A DNA stretch of 64,000 nucleotides, taken from NCBI RefSeq assembly GCF_030272615.1, contig NC_081412.1:684768583-684832582 (forward strand). The letters run 5' to 3'. The notes under the pieces are model-generated. The model did not search any database and was not told the origin of the DNA. It saw only the letters and a program-made list of their open reading frames with translations. Of this stretch, positions 47,121 through 57,237 are shown piece by piece. The position numbers and the translations under genes were made by a program. The stretch's first letter is position 1. The number at the start of each line of letters is the position of its first letter. The DNA is from Cryptomeria japonica (taxonomy: Eukaryota; Streptophyta; Pinopsida; Cupressales; Cupressaceae).

Positions 47121-47470
47121 AAGATATTGTGTTTGTTGCAGTCAAGGAAGATGTGTCAAACAAGAAGGCTCTTGTCTCTCGCTTTGATAATTCCAATGAG
47201 TGGATTATTGATAGTGGTTGTTCTCACCATATGATTGGTGAGTGGAGCAAGTTTCTATCTCTGGAAGAGTATAATGGTGGTGTAGTTCATTTTGGTAATG
47301 ATGCACCATGCATGGTCAAAGGTAGGGGGTCTATCTCTCTAAATGGAAAGAGCAGTGTTGACAATGTGTATTGGGTGGAAGGTCTCAAACACAACCTTTT
47401 GAGTGTTGCCCAACTGAATGATAGTGGACTCACTTTGTAATTCAAAAATGGAGTCTACAAAATCAAAGGA
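47121..47470 (+). pseudogene. Protease of A3
   Basis: Copia aspartic protease: EWIIDSGCSHHM with the intact DSG at 47210-47218, then GSISLNGKSSVDNVYWVEGL and HNLLSVAQL. It ends at a TAA (47438-47440) just before the GAG-pre-integrase region. It is in the same frame as the following integrase. Confidence 0.88.
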
Positions 47471-48478
47471 AAGAATGGTGAACTGATGGCCACCGGTATG
47501 CAGACCAAAGGTAACCTATTTCAGCTGACTGCAAATGTCAGTACATGTCTTATGGCCAAGTTTGATGATATTTGGATATGGCATAGGAGACTATGCCATG
47601 TTAACATTGATAACATTGTGAAGGCCAGTAAGATCAAGGCAGTTAGAGGATTGCCGGTGCTGAGAAAACCGAAAAATACTTTGTGCAGAAAGTGTCAACT
47701 AGGGAAAATGTCTTCCTCAACTTTCAAAGGTAGATCTATCACTGCAGACAATTTACTTGATCCTGTGCATATTGATTTGTGTGGTCCTATGAAAACTAGG
47801 AGTGTGCAAGGAGATAGGTATTTTATGATTCTTATAGATGATTGCTCAAGAATGATGTGGGTCACATTCTTGAAGGACAAGTCTGAAGCCTTTGGAAAGT
47901 TCAAAGCTTTCAGAGCACTAGTAGAAAAGGAAAGCGGTAGAAGAATCAAATTCCTTAGAACTGATCAAGGAGTTGAATTCACTTCTAGTGAATTCAACAA
48001 ATATTATGAAAAGAATGGCATCAAGAGGCAAATGTCTGCCCCCCGGACTCCACAGTAGAATGGCTTAGCATAGAGGAACAACCAAACTATGGTTGAAGCG
48101 GCTAGAACTATGTTGATCCAAAGAAAGGATGCTCACACCTTTTGGAGAGAAGCGGTGAGCACTGTAGTCTACACAATGAACCGAGTACTCATCAAGAAAG
48201 GAAAAGATAAGACTCCTTATGAGTATTGGACTGGTAAGACACCAGTGGTAAGCTACTTTAGAGTATTTGGTAGCAAATTTTATATCAAGAGGAGTGAACA
48301 TCAGAGCAAGTTTGATGAAAGATGTGATGAGGGAATATTCTTAGGATATTCCACCAAGAGTAAAGCTCTCAAATGTTTCAACAATAGGACTCAGAGAATT
48401 GTTGAAAGCATCAATGTTAGGGTTGATGAAAACTCTAAGAAACCTAAGGAAACTGATAGTGAGCATGTAAGAGATTAA
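47471..48478 (+). pseudogene. GAG-pre-integrase and integrase of A3
   Basis: HHCC zinc finger (IWHRRLCHVN ... CRKCQLGKM), first catalytic Asp in HIDLCGPMKT, second in LRTDQGVEF. A TAG (48056-48058) replaces a Gln codon of PQQNG, and the catalytic Glu codon of NGLxE is also a stop (TAG, about 48071). After that WREAVSTVVYTMN and [16 protein letters not shown] continue in frame to a TAA at 48476. The Gln stop and the TAA are shared with the A1 second copy. Confidence 0.88.
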
Positions 48479-49650
48479 CCAGTAGTAACCTTCAGGGAAC
48501 TGGTTGCAAATCAGCCCAGTACCAGTAATTGTGCTCCTACATCAGTAGATGTTGATGATGATGAAGATGAGGATGATGAAGAAAAACAAGAGGAATCTGT
48601 TAAGAACATACCTAGGTATGTCAAACTCAATCATGATCCAAAACAGATCATAGGAGAAAAGAATACAAGAATTCTTACAAGAAGAAAGGTCAGAGAAAAC
48701 TCATGTATGATCTTTGAATTTGAGCCTAAATCATTCAAAGAGGCACATAAAGATGAAGACTGGATCAAGGCAATGGAAGAGGAACTTGACCATATAGAAA
48801 AGAATGGTACATGGTCTTTGGTACCCAGACAGGAGCATAAAAATGTCATTGGAAACAAATGGTTTTTCAGGAATAAGTTGAATGAGGATGGCACAGTGGT
48901 AAGGAACAAAGCCAGACTGGTGTGTAAAGGATATGCCCAGGAAGAAGGAGAAGACTATGGAGAAACCTTTGCTCCAGTAGCAATATTGGAAGGAGTTTGT
49001 ATGCTTCTTGCATATGGGGCTTTTAAAGGATTCAAGGTATACCAAATGGAATACTTGAAGAGGAGGTGTATATAGAGCAACCAGATGGGTTTTCCCTATC
49101 AGAAGATAGTGACACAGTGTGTAGGATACATAAAGCCTTGTATGGACTGAAGTAGGCACCTAGAGCATGGTATGAATACTTTCTCTCCCATCTTGTGAAG
49201 ATTGGATTTGAAAGAACAAGTGAAGATAGCAATATCTACTTGAAATCAGAAGTAGATAAGATTTTGATCTGTGAAGTATTTGTTGATGACATAATCTTTG
49301 GTGGAGATGACAAGATAAGTCATGATTGTGTAGATGAGATGAAGAAGGAATTTGAGATGTCACTCATAGGGGTGATTAAGTTCTTCATTGGATTGCAGAT
49401 TCAGCAAATGAAAGATGGAATCTTTATCACTCAGTCCAAGTATGTCAAAGAGCTATTGAAGACCTTTAGCATGGAAGATAGCAAACTGGTTGGTACACCA
49501 ATGATAACCAGTTGTAAACTATCAAAAGAGGATGACTCAGTGTTGATAAATGAGGAGGAATATCGATCAATGATTGGTATGTTGCATTATGTAGTGCATA
49601 GAAGACCGGACATTACACATGCAGTGAGCATTACCGCTTGGTTCTAGAAA
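48479..49650 (+). pseudogene. Reverse transcriptase of A3
   Basis: [46 protein letters not shown], then a 25-base deletion at 49044-49050, between two AAATGGA repeats, removes the first catalytic Asp. The other half has FVDD at 49279-49290 and QIQQMKDGIFITQSKYV. The enzyme cannot have been active in this form. Confidence 0.9.
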
Positions 49651-50232
49651 ATCCCAAGAGAATCCCACTTGGTAGCAGTCAAGCAGATTCTTAGATATCT
49701 GAAGGGAACTATTGACTATGGATTATGGTATCCATAGAATAATGATTTCAACCTAAGAGTGTTCACAAATGCTAATTGGGCTGGTAATGTGGATGATCAG
49801 AAGAGTACAACTGGTGGTGCATTCTTTCTCGGTGGTAGACTGGTCTCATGGATGAGTAAAAAGTAGAGTTGTATCTCTCAATCTACAATAGAAGTGGAGT
49901 ATGTTGCAGCTTTTATGAACTGTACCTAGACTATTTGGATGAAGCATGTATTGAATGGCTTCAAACTTCTTGTATCCAAACAAGGAAGCATATTTTTTGA
50001 CAATACAAGTACAATTAACATCTCCAAGAATCTGGTTTTACATGCTAGAATCAAGCACTTTGAACTCAAGTATCATTTCTTGAGGGAAAAGGTTCAGAAC
50101 ACAGAGGTTGTATTGGAACATGTTTCTAGTATGGAGCAGTTAGCAGACATATTCACCAAGCCTCTATCAAAGGCTACATCTACCTATTTGAGAGGTGAAT
50201 TAGGGGTGTTGCCCCTTCAAGAGGTAAACTAA
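49651..50232 (+). pseudogene. RNase H of A3
   Basis: RYLKGTIDYGLWYP then a stop, FTNANWAGN in which the catalytic Asp is Asn, SWMSKK then a stop, and the C-terminal HFLREKVQNTEVVLEHV ... QLADIFTKPL, ending LQEVN at 50229. Three TAGs in total. Confidence 0.87.
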
Positions 50233-50477
50233 AGGTTTGTGCTCCACATCAGTCAGGTCTTACATTGATATATCTTTTTAGTATTGATGTGTTGAAGGAT
50301 TCTACTCCTCAAGGGGAGGAGCATAGTGGAATAGGGAATCTCGTGGCTCCACTTTGGCATTGTTGTCAAAGGGGGAAAAGATGTAATGCGGAGAAGATAT
50401 CTAGAGCAATAGGGAGAAGATGTAATGCAGAAAGAGAGATATCTTTGTTTATTGCCATCAATGCCGAAGGGGGAGAT
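50233..50477 (+). promoter_or_regulatory. A3 multiple polypurine tracts
   Basis: CAAGGGGAGG near 50309, CAAAGGGGGAAAAG near 50366, and GAAGGGGGAGAT adjoining the LTR (50466-50477), preceded by TTGCCATCAATGCCGA (50452-50467). Confidence 0.8.
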
Positions 50478-51983
50478 TATTGGCATATGTGTAGAGTATG
50501 ATGACATGATGATATTGTATGTTGTCATTGATGTTAATACATTGAGGAGTGAACGGGTATATTGAAGCTAAGCAACTGCCAAAGAGAACCGATATGATGT
50601 TGTGAACCAGTATATGTGCAAAAGGTGAAGCGGTATGTTTGTCCAAGTGAACCAGTATGTTAAAAGGTGAACCAGTATATGGAATGTTTTCTATCAAGGT
50701 CTAATATGGTTTGACTACTGGTTGGTAGTCTCAACCTCAGGGTTTCCAGTTGAAGTGTTTCAAGCCTGTGTGATTCAATTGATGACATCGTGTGATGAGT
50801 TAGCATTGTAATGGAGATAAGATCATGTTGCCACGTCAGCCTTGTGCACATGAAGGATCTTGCATGAAGGAGATTGATCCTATCTACCTCAGGAATGTGT
50901 GAACTCTCTGTAAACGGTGGAGAACGCGTGATGGGTTATCGCCTCCATGAAGAGGTGAAGAATGAACAATGGAGAATGTCTTGAGATCTGTTCAAGACCA
51001 TTGTATTCATTGCAAAGTGTTCAATGGTTAGGATTGAACCAATTAAATTCTTTAACCTAAATGTTTAGGGCTTAGGGTTTATGCTACCGACCTATCTATT
51101 TCCTATAAGGTCGATGTTGTGTTTCATGTTGAGGTTGTTGGCAAATGTTGTGTGTGTATGTAAGTGCAGAGATATATGATTCTTGCCAGACCATATAAGA
51201 GAATTGATTCTTGCAAAGTGTGTGTGTAGAAGCAAGAAACGAAAGTGGATCTACATTGGCATTGAGTGCTATTACCAGATCATCATAATACCTGTTGATC
51301 TCTAACCACTTCAACAGTTGGGAAATCCCTTAATGGGGTAGCTTTAACTAGCTTGCTGAAAATCCTTTAACAGGGTGACTCAAAGCCATTGAGTTCATAA
51401 AATCCTCTAACAAGGTAACCTTTAACAGGGTTTAACCCTTAACCAGGTATTCTAGCCATCCCTTAACCGGGTGATCCCTAACAGGATCGGTTCCTAACAG
51501 AACCTATTTTAACAGTCTTTAACCGGACTAGGCTCCTAACAGAGTGGACATCTAAAGAGTTAAAGAATAACTTGTGGGTATTTATCTCCATCGTGGTTTT
51601 TCCCAGTTGGGTTTCCATGTGAAAAATATGTGTGTCATGTGTGATGCCTTTTTCATGTGATGCTTTATTATTTTTTGTTAAGTGGTGAATCATGTTGATC
51701 TAGTAAGTTATTGTATTTCTGATGATAGATTATCTGCTTATGCATAAGGATAAAGTGGAAAGGAGGGAGTAGGTCATATGGAAAGCTAAGTGTTGCTAGT
51801 TTATGTCTTTCACAGTCTCATTGTGTATAACCGGTAGTAATATGTTTTAGACCAGTGTTAGGGATTGCCAGTTAAGTTCACTGTTTGCAGTCAAACCGAT
51901 TCAGGAAAAAAATTTGTGCCTGTACTGATTCACCCCCCCTCTCAGTACTGGTTTGGTACTCATTGTTCATCATTGAGTTATCA
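50478..51983 (+). repeat. 3' LTR of A3
   Basis: 1506 bp. The terminal TG is TA here. Followed by the ATAAG duplication (51984-51988). Otherwise collinear with the 5' LTR. Confidence 0.93.
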
Positions 51984-51988
51984 ATAAG

Positions 51989-53704
51989 AATAATCCTAAG
52001 AAGAGTTCATGGTGAATTCTTTTGGTAGGATTCCATCCATAATATCACTAAAGATGCAGTTAGGGTAGTAACAAGATTATCTTCCACTGGTAGCATGCTT
52101 GATAGAACTAAGAAAGTACCAAATGACACTGTGATGACCTTAACTGGCGCAACATTTGACAAAAGATCCCTAAGAGTCAATGATGTGAAGGACATCAATG
52201 TTAGATTTTTCAGTATGATTCTTGGTTATAAGGTTACACATGTAAATAGGTTAAACTCAGTATCCAGCCTATGTATTAAACGTGCATATGACATGGTGAA
52301 CGATAATAAAAGAAAGATGTGTGTGAATGGCTTAAAGATGAATTAATAGGCAACCTAAAGAAAATCAAAGGTGATAAAAAGGGAACCTTTAGATTTGGAA
52401 ATCTGCTTGTATGCTTAATGCTTTACATTACTAAGGAAGTACCCGGTATTGGTAGGAAAGACTTTGGCTTTGATATACTGGTAGGAAAACAACTATTGGA
52501 CATATTGAACAACATGGGAGATGATAGGGAGAAACATATAAATAAACATTTTCAAGCACTAAAGGCTCAAATGAAGACAAGAATAAGGCTATCTCAGGCA
52601 ATCGTTGACAAATATCAAAAGGAGATATGCTTTGTAATCAAGAAAGATGAAATCTGGATGGAGGTAGTTGTCCCTAGAACTCTTTGGGTAACCAAGATGG
52701 GATATGAGAACAATGATAACATAATTGAGACCTAAGCAAAATCCCTCCTTGAAGCACCAAAAGAACCATCTGAGGAAGTTTTTGGCAATGCAGAAACAAT
52801 TGAGAGTGGTATCCAATCTCAGAAAAGAGTAAAGAAAACTAAACAAATAGTGAGGAAAGGCACAAGGCAAGCTAAAGCAATTAAAGAAGATGTACTTAAT
52901 AAAACTGATATCAAGGAAAGTGAGTTGGAAGGACTTCAACTGGAAGCTCATCTTTCACCGGTTGCAACTTCTTGTGAAAGTGATATACTAGCTGAGTTCA
53001 AAAGGGTAGTAAGGAAAAGAAAGCCCTCACTGGCACCCTCACCTACACTTAGAAAGATAAGAAAAAAGCAACAGGCAGTTAGGCCTCTAGCTAAAAAGTC
53101 AACTCCAAAGAAAAAGAAGGTAAAACAGGCTATTGCTCCACTTGACAAACTTCTAAATGAAGAAACAGAGGATGGTAAATTGAAAAATATTAGCAAGCTG
53201 TATAATACACTTTCAAATGATGATAAAGAGAGCGTAGAGAATAGTGTAATTTTACACTTAGACATTTACAAGAAATTTTTGATGGAGATTGTTGATGATA
53301 TACCCAATGATTTATATAGAAGACAAGAAGCTAAAAAGGTAGCTATTGTTGAGCTAGATAAAAAGATAAAAAGAGAAAAATTGCTTGCAGTTCACCCAGT
53401 GAACTCCACTGAAGAAATAGATCAATTAATCAGTGAGGCCAACCGAACAGTATTTTCAACCGGTCACCGGCATGTAGCACTAATGGCAGGCAGAGTGAAT
53501 GAAATCACTGAAGAAACTGTAGATCAATGGAATATATTCTTTGTTGAAAAGGAAAAACAAGAACTTAAAAGACCTAAGACTATCAGAGTCTACCAAAAGG
53601 ACAAGGATAAGGGGAAAGGTAAGTTAGGTGGACCTCCAAGCCTAAAGATAACTTATAACTTTCCCCCACCTCCTTCTGATACTCCACTGGTATATATTGT
53701 TGAC
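51989..53704 (+). pseudogene. ORF2 of B2, central part
   Basis: Continues ORF2: RRVHGEFFW, a stop, then DSIHNITKDAVRVV, GTFRFGNLLVCLMLYITKEVPGIG, FVIKKDEIWMEVVVPRTLWV. Then 299 open codons (52850-53749): a Lys-rich, NLS-like cluster (KKSTPKKKKVKQA near 53095-53135), EETEDGKLKNISKLYNTL, HVALMAGRVNEITEETVDQW and a Pro-rich end. B1 has lost 53060-53640. Frameshifts near 52310 and a stop at 52733 break it. No domain recognised. Confidence 0.72.
53620..53704 (+). repeat. 85-bp direct repeat, left copy
   Basis: Starts TAAGTTAGGTGGACC and ends ATTGTTGAC. The right copy is 54793-54877, with a few substitutions. They flank a 1088-bp insert. Confidence 0.93.
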
Positions 53705-54792
53705 TGTAGACACTCAAAATCACTCATCACTCCTGCATCGTTAACCTAATTTTTAACATGTCTTCCATGCCACATTTGATTTTCATCATATGTTGACATT
53801 ATGTCATTCTTCTAATTTAATTTTTCTATTTTCCTAATCATTTAAATCATTTCATCATTAATCATTAATTTCCTAACATTAATTGAATAATCTTTATTAT
53901 TTGATTAAGTTCAATCCAACTTTAATTAAATAATATTTATTATTTAATTAAATTCAATTTCATTTTCCTCATAATTGAATAATTTCTTTAAATTATTTAA
54001 TTAGCTAATTCTTTCATCATAATTAAATAAATTTCTATTTATTTAATAAAATCTTAATTATCTTCTTCTAAAAATCAAGAATGGAAACAAATCTTTATTT
54101 GTTTTTATTTAATTAATTTAATTTCTAATTATCCTCATCCAAATTCAAAAATGGCAATAAATCAAGAAAATGATTTAAAAATTAAAATAAATCATTATCC
54201 ATTTTAAATAAATAAATTTTCTCATATTCTCCCAATTTTAAAAAATGGAAAGTATGTCATCATCTGCTTTATATGATTTTCAAAAATCATTATCATATCT
54301 TCCTAAAAATTGAAAATGGAAATAACCACTTAGCTCTGATTCTCTTGATTTATCTTCTTGTAAAATATCTCTTTAATATCAATTTAAAATTCAAAAAGGA
54401 GATATGTCCAGTCAAAAGCCATTTTATGCCATCTTTTTTAATCCATTTTGATTCTCCAATCAATCTCAATTTTTTTATAAATTTAGCCCTTTTCTCATTG
54501 ATTTTAAAACTACGCTTCTAGTACCCTTATGCTGCAATTTTCATCTTGTCATCTTGCTTGCTTTCATACTTTGTTCTTGCACTTGTAGGTGAGATTCACA
54601 AACAAGTTATTTGGAGGCAAAAGAAGAACAATGGAGGTCAATTGAAAGAGACATTGGTGATGATTTTCATTTCTTCTGAATGTCTTATTTTCAATTCTTC
54701 TATTGATTGTAATAGGATTTCATTTCATTGCAATTTAGCTTTGTGGTTAGCTAATGTTTATTGCTTTGATGCATTCCATTTTCCTGGTTAGC
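53705..54792 (+). mobile_element. AT-rich insert between 85-bp repeats, possible solo LTR
   Basis: Begins TGTAGACACTCAAAATCAC, a start seen in several plant Ty3/gypsy LTRs, and contains GGTGAGATTCACAAACAAG near 54588, also LTR-like. No clear CA end and no 5-bp target duplication. The middle is AATTAAATAAT-rich. Short frames at 54273-54791 have no recognisable content. Origin uncertain. Confidence 0.5.
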
Positions 54793-56209
54793 TAAGTTAG
54801 GTGGACCTCCAAGCCTAAAGATAACTGATAACTTTCCCCCACCTCCTTATGATACTCCATTGGTACATACTGTTGACAAACAATCGACAACAGAGAGTAT
54901 GGAGACTCCTCATGAGGATACAAATCCTGAGTCTGAAATTTTGTACACTATGAACATAGACACCCAAGAGGTAAATATTGTTGTTGACAAAGAGACCATT
55001 GAAGATAAGAAGAAAGATGTGGCTACTAAGCCACTGACAACAAATGTTGAGATTGGGATTGAGACACAAACTGAACAATCAGTTGAACCCCTGTCTACTG
55101 GAATGGTGATTGATACTAAACCCACTGAGCTAGAGCAACCAGTTGAGATATCGACAGTGGACAGTACAGAGGTACATACTGAGAAACCGATAGTGAATAC
55201 TGAAACTTCATCAGAGAAATAATCAGTAGAGAGCACAGTGAAACACTCTGAGGCATAGGTTGAGGTACAGGTTCATACAGAGATAGTGCCACCAACAACA
55301 ACTGAGAAGCCCAAGCCTTTGCTAATAGAAATACAAACACAAACTGGCCTACGAGAGGGCAATACAAGAAAAGAAGTTACTCACACCGACGGAATGCAGA
55401 TTGTTGGTTCTTCCAAAGCAGAATTCAGACCAACATATGTGACAGAAGTATTATTGGATTCCATTAAGAAAATCATAGAGTGTAGTGCACAAGCATATAA
55501 GGCTATTGATGATACAATTCCTATTCTAAAATTGATAGCACCCAAGTGCAATGTGGAAAATAAAGATTCTTTAAATCAACTAGACACATTGTCTAAGTAT
55601 ATCACCGATAACATTGTGATAGTTGATCAGATTAATGAGGAGACATTTAAAGAGAAAATGGATAAAGAAAAATAGAAATTCTTTGATAAGAAAATAAAGA
55701 AGTGCATGGGACACATTGATACCCTTTTACCAACACTATGCAAAACAATAAAGGAGTTTAAGGAGTTGTATAGAGACACATGTAAATCTAATATTTTGAC
55801 AGTAGATATAGACAAGAAGATCAGTAAGGTACAAAAAGAAGTAAATGACATAGCTGACAAATTCATTGATTCATCTGAACCATTATCAGTTATAGAGAAG
55901 GAAATAGCAGGTTTTGAGGAGAAACTTGAAAAACTAAAAAAAGAGAAGAAAAGAATAAAAGGAAAGGCAAAAGATCTTAAATGTAGACTCGGTCTCAAAT
56001 TGGACTACCTCATCTCTTTGAGAAAAGAGATCTCAGAGGCACTTGTTCAAGGACTGAAGACACCGGAAGAGAAAATGCATCACCTCACCGGTACAATTCA
56101 AAGAACTGAGGTGGCATTGAAGGACAATAACAAGTTCACTAAGATCTTGAATTGGGTATTGGAAGACCTTTTCCAGATTGTAACCAACCGGTTACAAGGA
56201 TCAAGCTAA
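54793..56209 (+). pseudogene. ORF2 of B2, C-terminal part
   Basis: After the right 85-bp repeat: MVHTVDKQSTTESMETP, a Thr/Glu/Val-rich acidic region with EKP-type repeats (54860-55360), FRPTYVTEVLLDSIKKI, LKLIAPKCNVENKDSL and a coiled coil (EEKLEKLKKEKKRIKGKAKDL), ending LQGSS at 56207. The C-terminal 250 residues are the best conserved part between B1 and B2. Stops at 55220, 55256 and 55673. Confidence 0.75.
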
Positions 56210-56439
56210 AATTGTACTCAATTGACACTTTGACAACCTTTGTCATTGATGTCAAAGGGGGAGTAGTTGGAATGAGAAAAAGGTTGACTAAAGAGATCAT
56301 CTTCTCAGGGGGAGAACTCAATTTTGAAGCAAGGATTTTTGGTAATACAGTTTTGGTAAGACAAATTTTGGAGAACACTTTTGGATATACTTTTTGGCTT
56401 TTTCTTATGAGTGTTGCCATCAATGCCAAAGGGGGAGAT
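56210..56439 (+). promoter_or_regulatory. B2 multiple polypurine tracts
   Basis: AAAGGGGGAG at 56254, CAGGGGGAG near 56306, CCAAAGGGGGAGAT ending at 56439. TTGTCATTGATGTCAA (56240-56255) and TTGCCATCAATGCCAA (56414-56429). Confidence 0.82.
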
Positions 56440-57232
56440 TGTTGGAAAATGCACACTCCAATGAGAAATTGTAGGTGATTGAAGGTATTGTTATTGATGG
56501 AAACCTTACAATCATGTGATACCGGCAGGCACTAACATTGGCAGACTCTACACAGGCATACAGTTCACCGGCACCGAAAAGAAAGATTACCGGCACCCTA
56601 GCCGACAGGAATTTTGTGTAAATGTATTTTATAATGAATTACAAAATATTTTTGTAAGCCGACTTGGTGGATTGTAATAAGACTCATATATGTATGAGAT
56701 CTTAGAGAATATTTGAGTAGGAGATAGGAAGTGGATATGGATAGATAATTGCAGACCTAATGTGCAAATTATTGGGATAAGAGATTATGAATATTGTAGA
56801 GCTTAAACTGGTACTGAACCTGGCATAGTAGATGCTGATCTAAAGCAGTACATGATACTAGATTTGTATAATCCATTTTTGTCAGTTAGTGAGACTTCTT
56901 TTGTAACTAAGTAGTGAGCTCTAGGCACTTGGCCCTCCTACATGTGCAGGCCCCTATTGTAAATAGTAATATTCCCTTATTGGTTAGTAAGTGAATAGTG
57001 TGGGTCACAAATCCCACCGAGGTTTTTCCCACACCAGTTTCCTCATTAAAAATATTGTGTTATGGTGTGTCTTTCATGTTGTGGTTGTTATTATTATTTA
57101 TTGCATTAATTCTAGTTTATTAGTACATAGTTTTGAATTGCTTTTCATGTTATAAGTAAAGAAAATTCATTAACTGGTCATATACTGATTCACCCCCTCC
57201 CCCCCCTCTCAGTATCTTTGGGAATCCTAACA
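56440..57232 (+). repeat. 3' LTR of B2
   Basis: 793 bp, TGTTGGAAAATGC to GGAATCCTAACA. ACCGGCA units at 56520-56610. Followed by TAATG. Confidence 0.9.
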
Positions 57233-57237
57233 TAATG

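Larger units (their letters stand above)
44601..51983 (+). mobile_element. Full-length copia element A3 (Sirevirus-like)
   Basis: 7.4 kb with LTRs 44601-46105 and 50478-51983, TSD ATAAG, methionine-tRNA-type PBS at 46108-46119, one gag-pol frame (gag, protease, integrase, RT, RNase H) and three polypurine tracts. It is inserted in ORF2 of B2. The gag-pol is disabled by stops, a frameshift near 46645, the 25-base RT deletion and loss of the RNase H catalytic Asp. It still integrated with a perfect TSD, so it was moved in trans or before some lesions. Confidence 0.95.
40160..57232 (+). mobile_element. Pol-less LTR element B2 with three nested insertions
   Basis: Same family as B1. 5' LTR 40160-42791, interrupted by LTR C2; PBS 42794-42806; ORF1 and ORF2; 3' LTR 56440-57232. 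Flanks GAATG (40155-40159) and TAATG (57233-57237) differ by one base. The undisturbed sequence in the other G LTR reads GATGAATGTAGC. A3 and an 1.1-kb insert interrupt ORF2. Confidence 0.88.

Noticed and set aside
54273-54791. Two frames in the 1.1-kb insert as a small gene
   Set aside because: AT-rich, no recognisable motif, and no second copy to show conservation.
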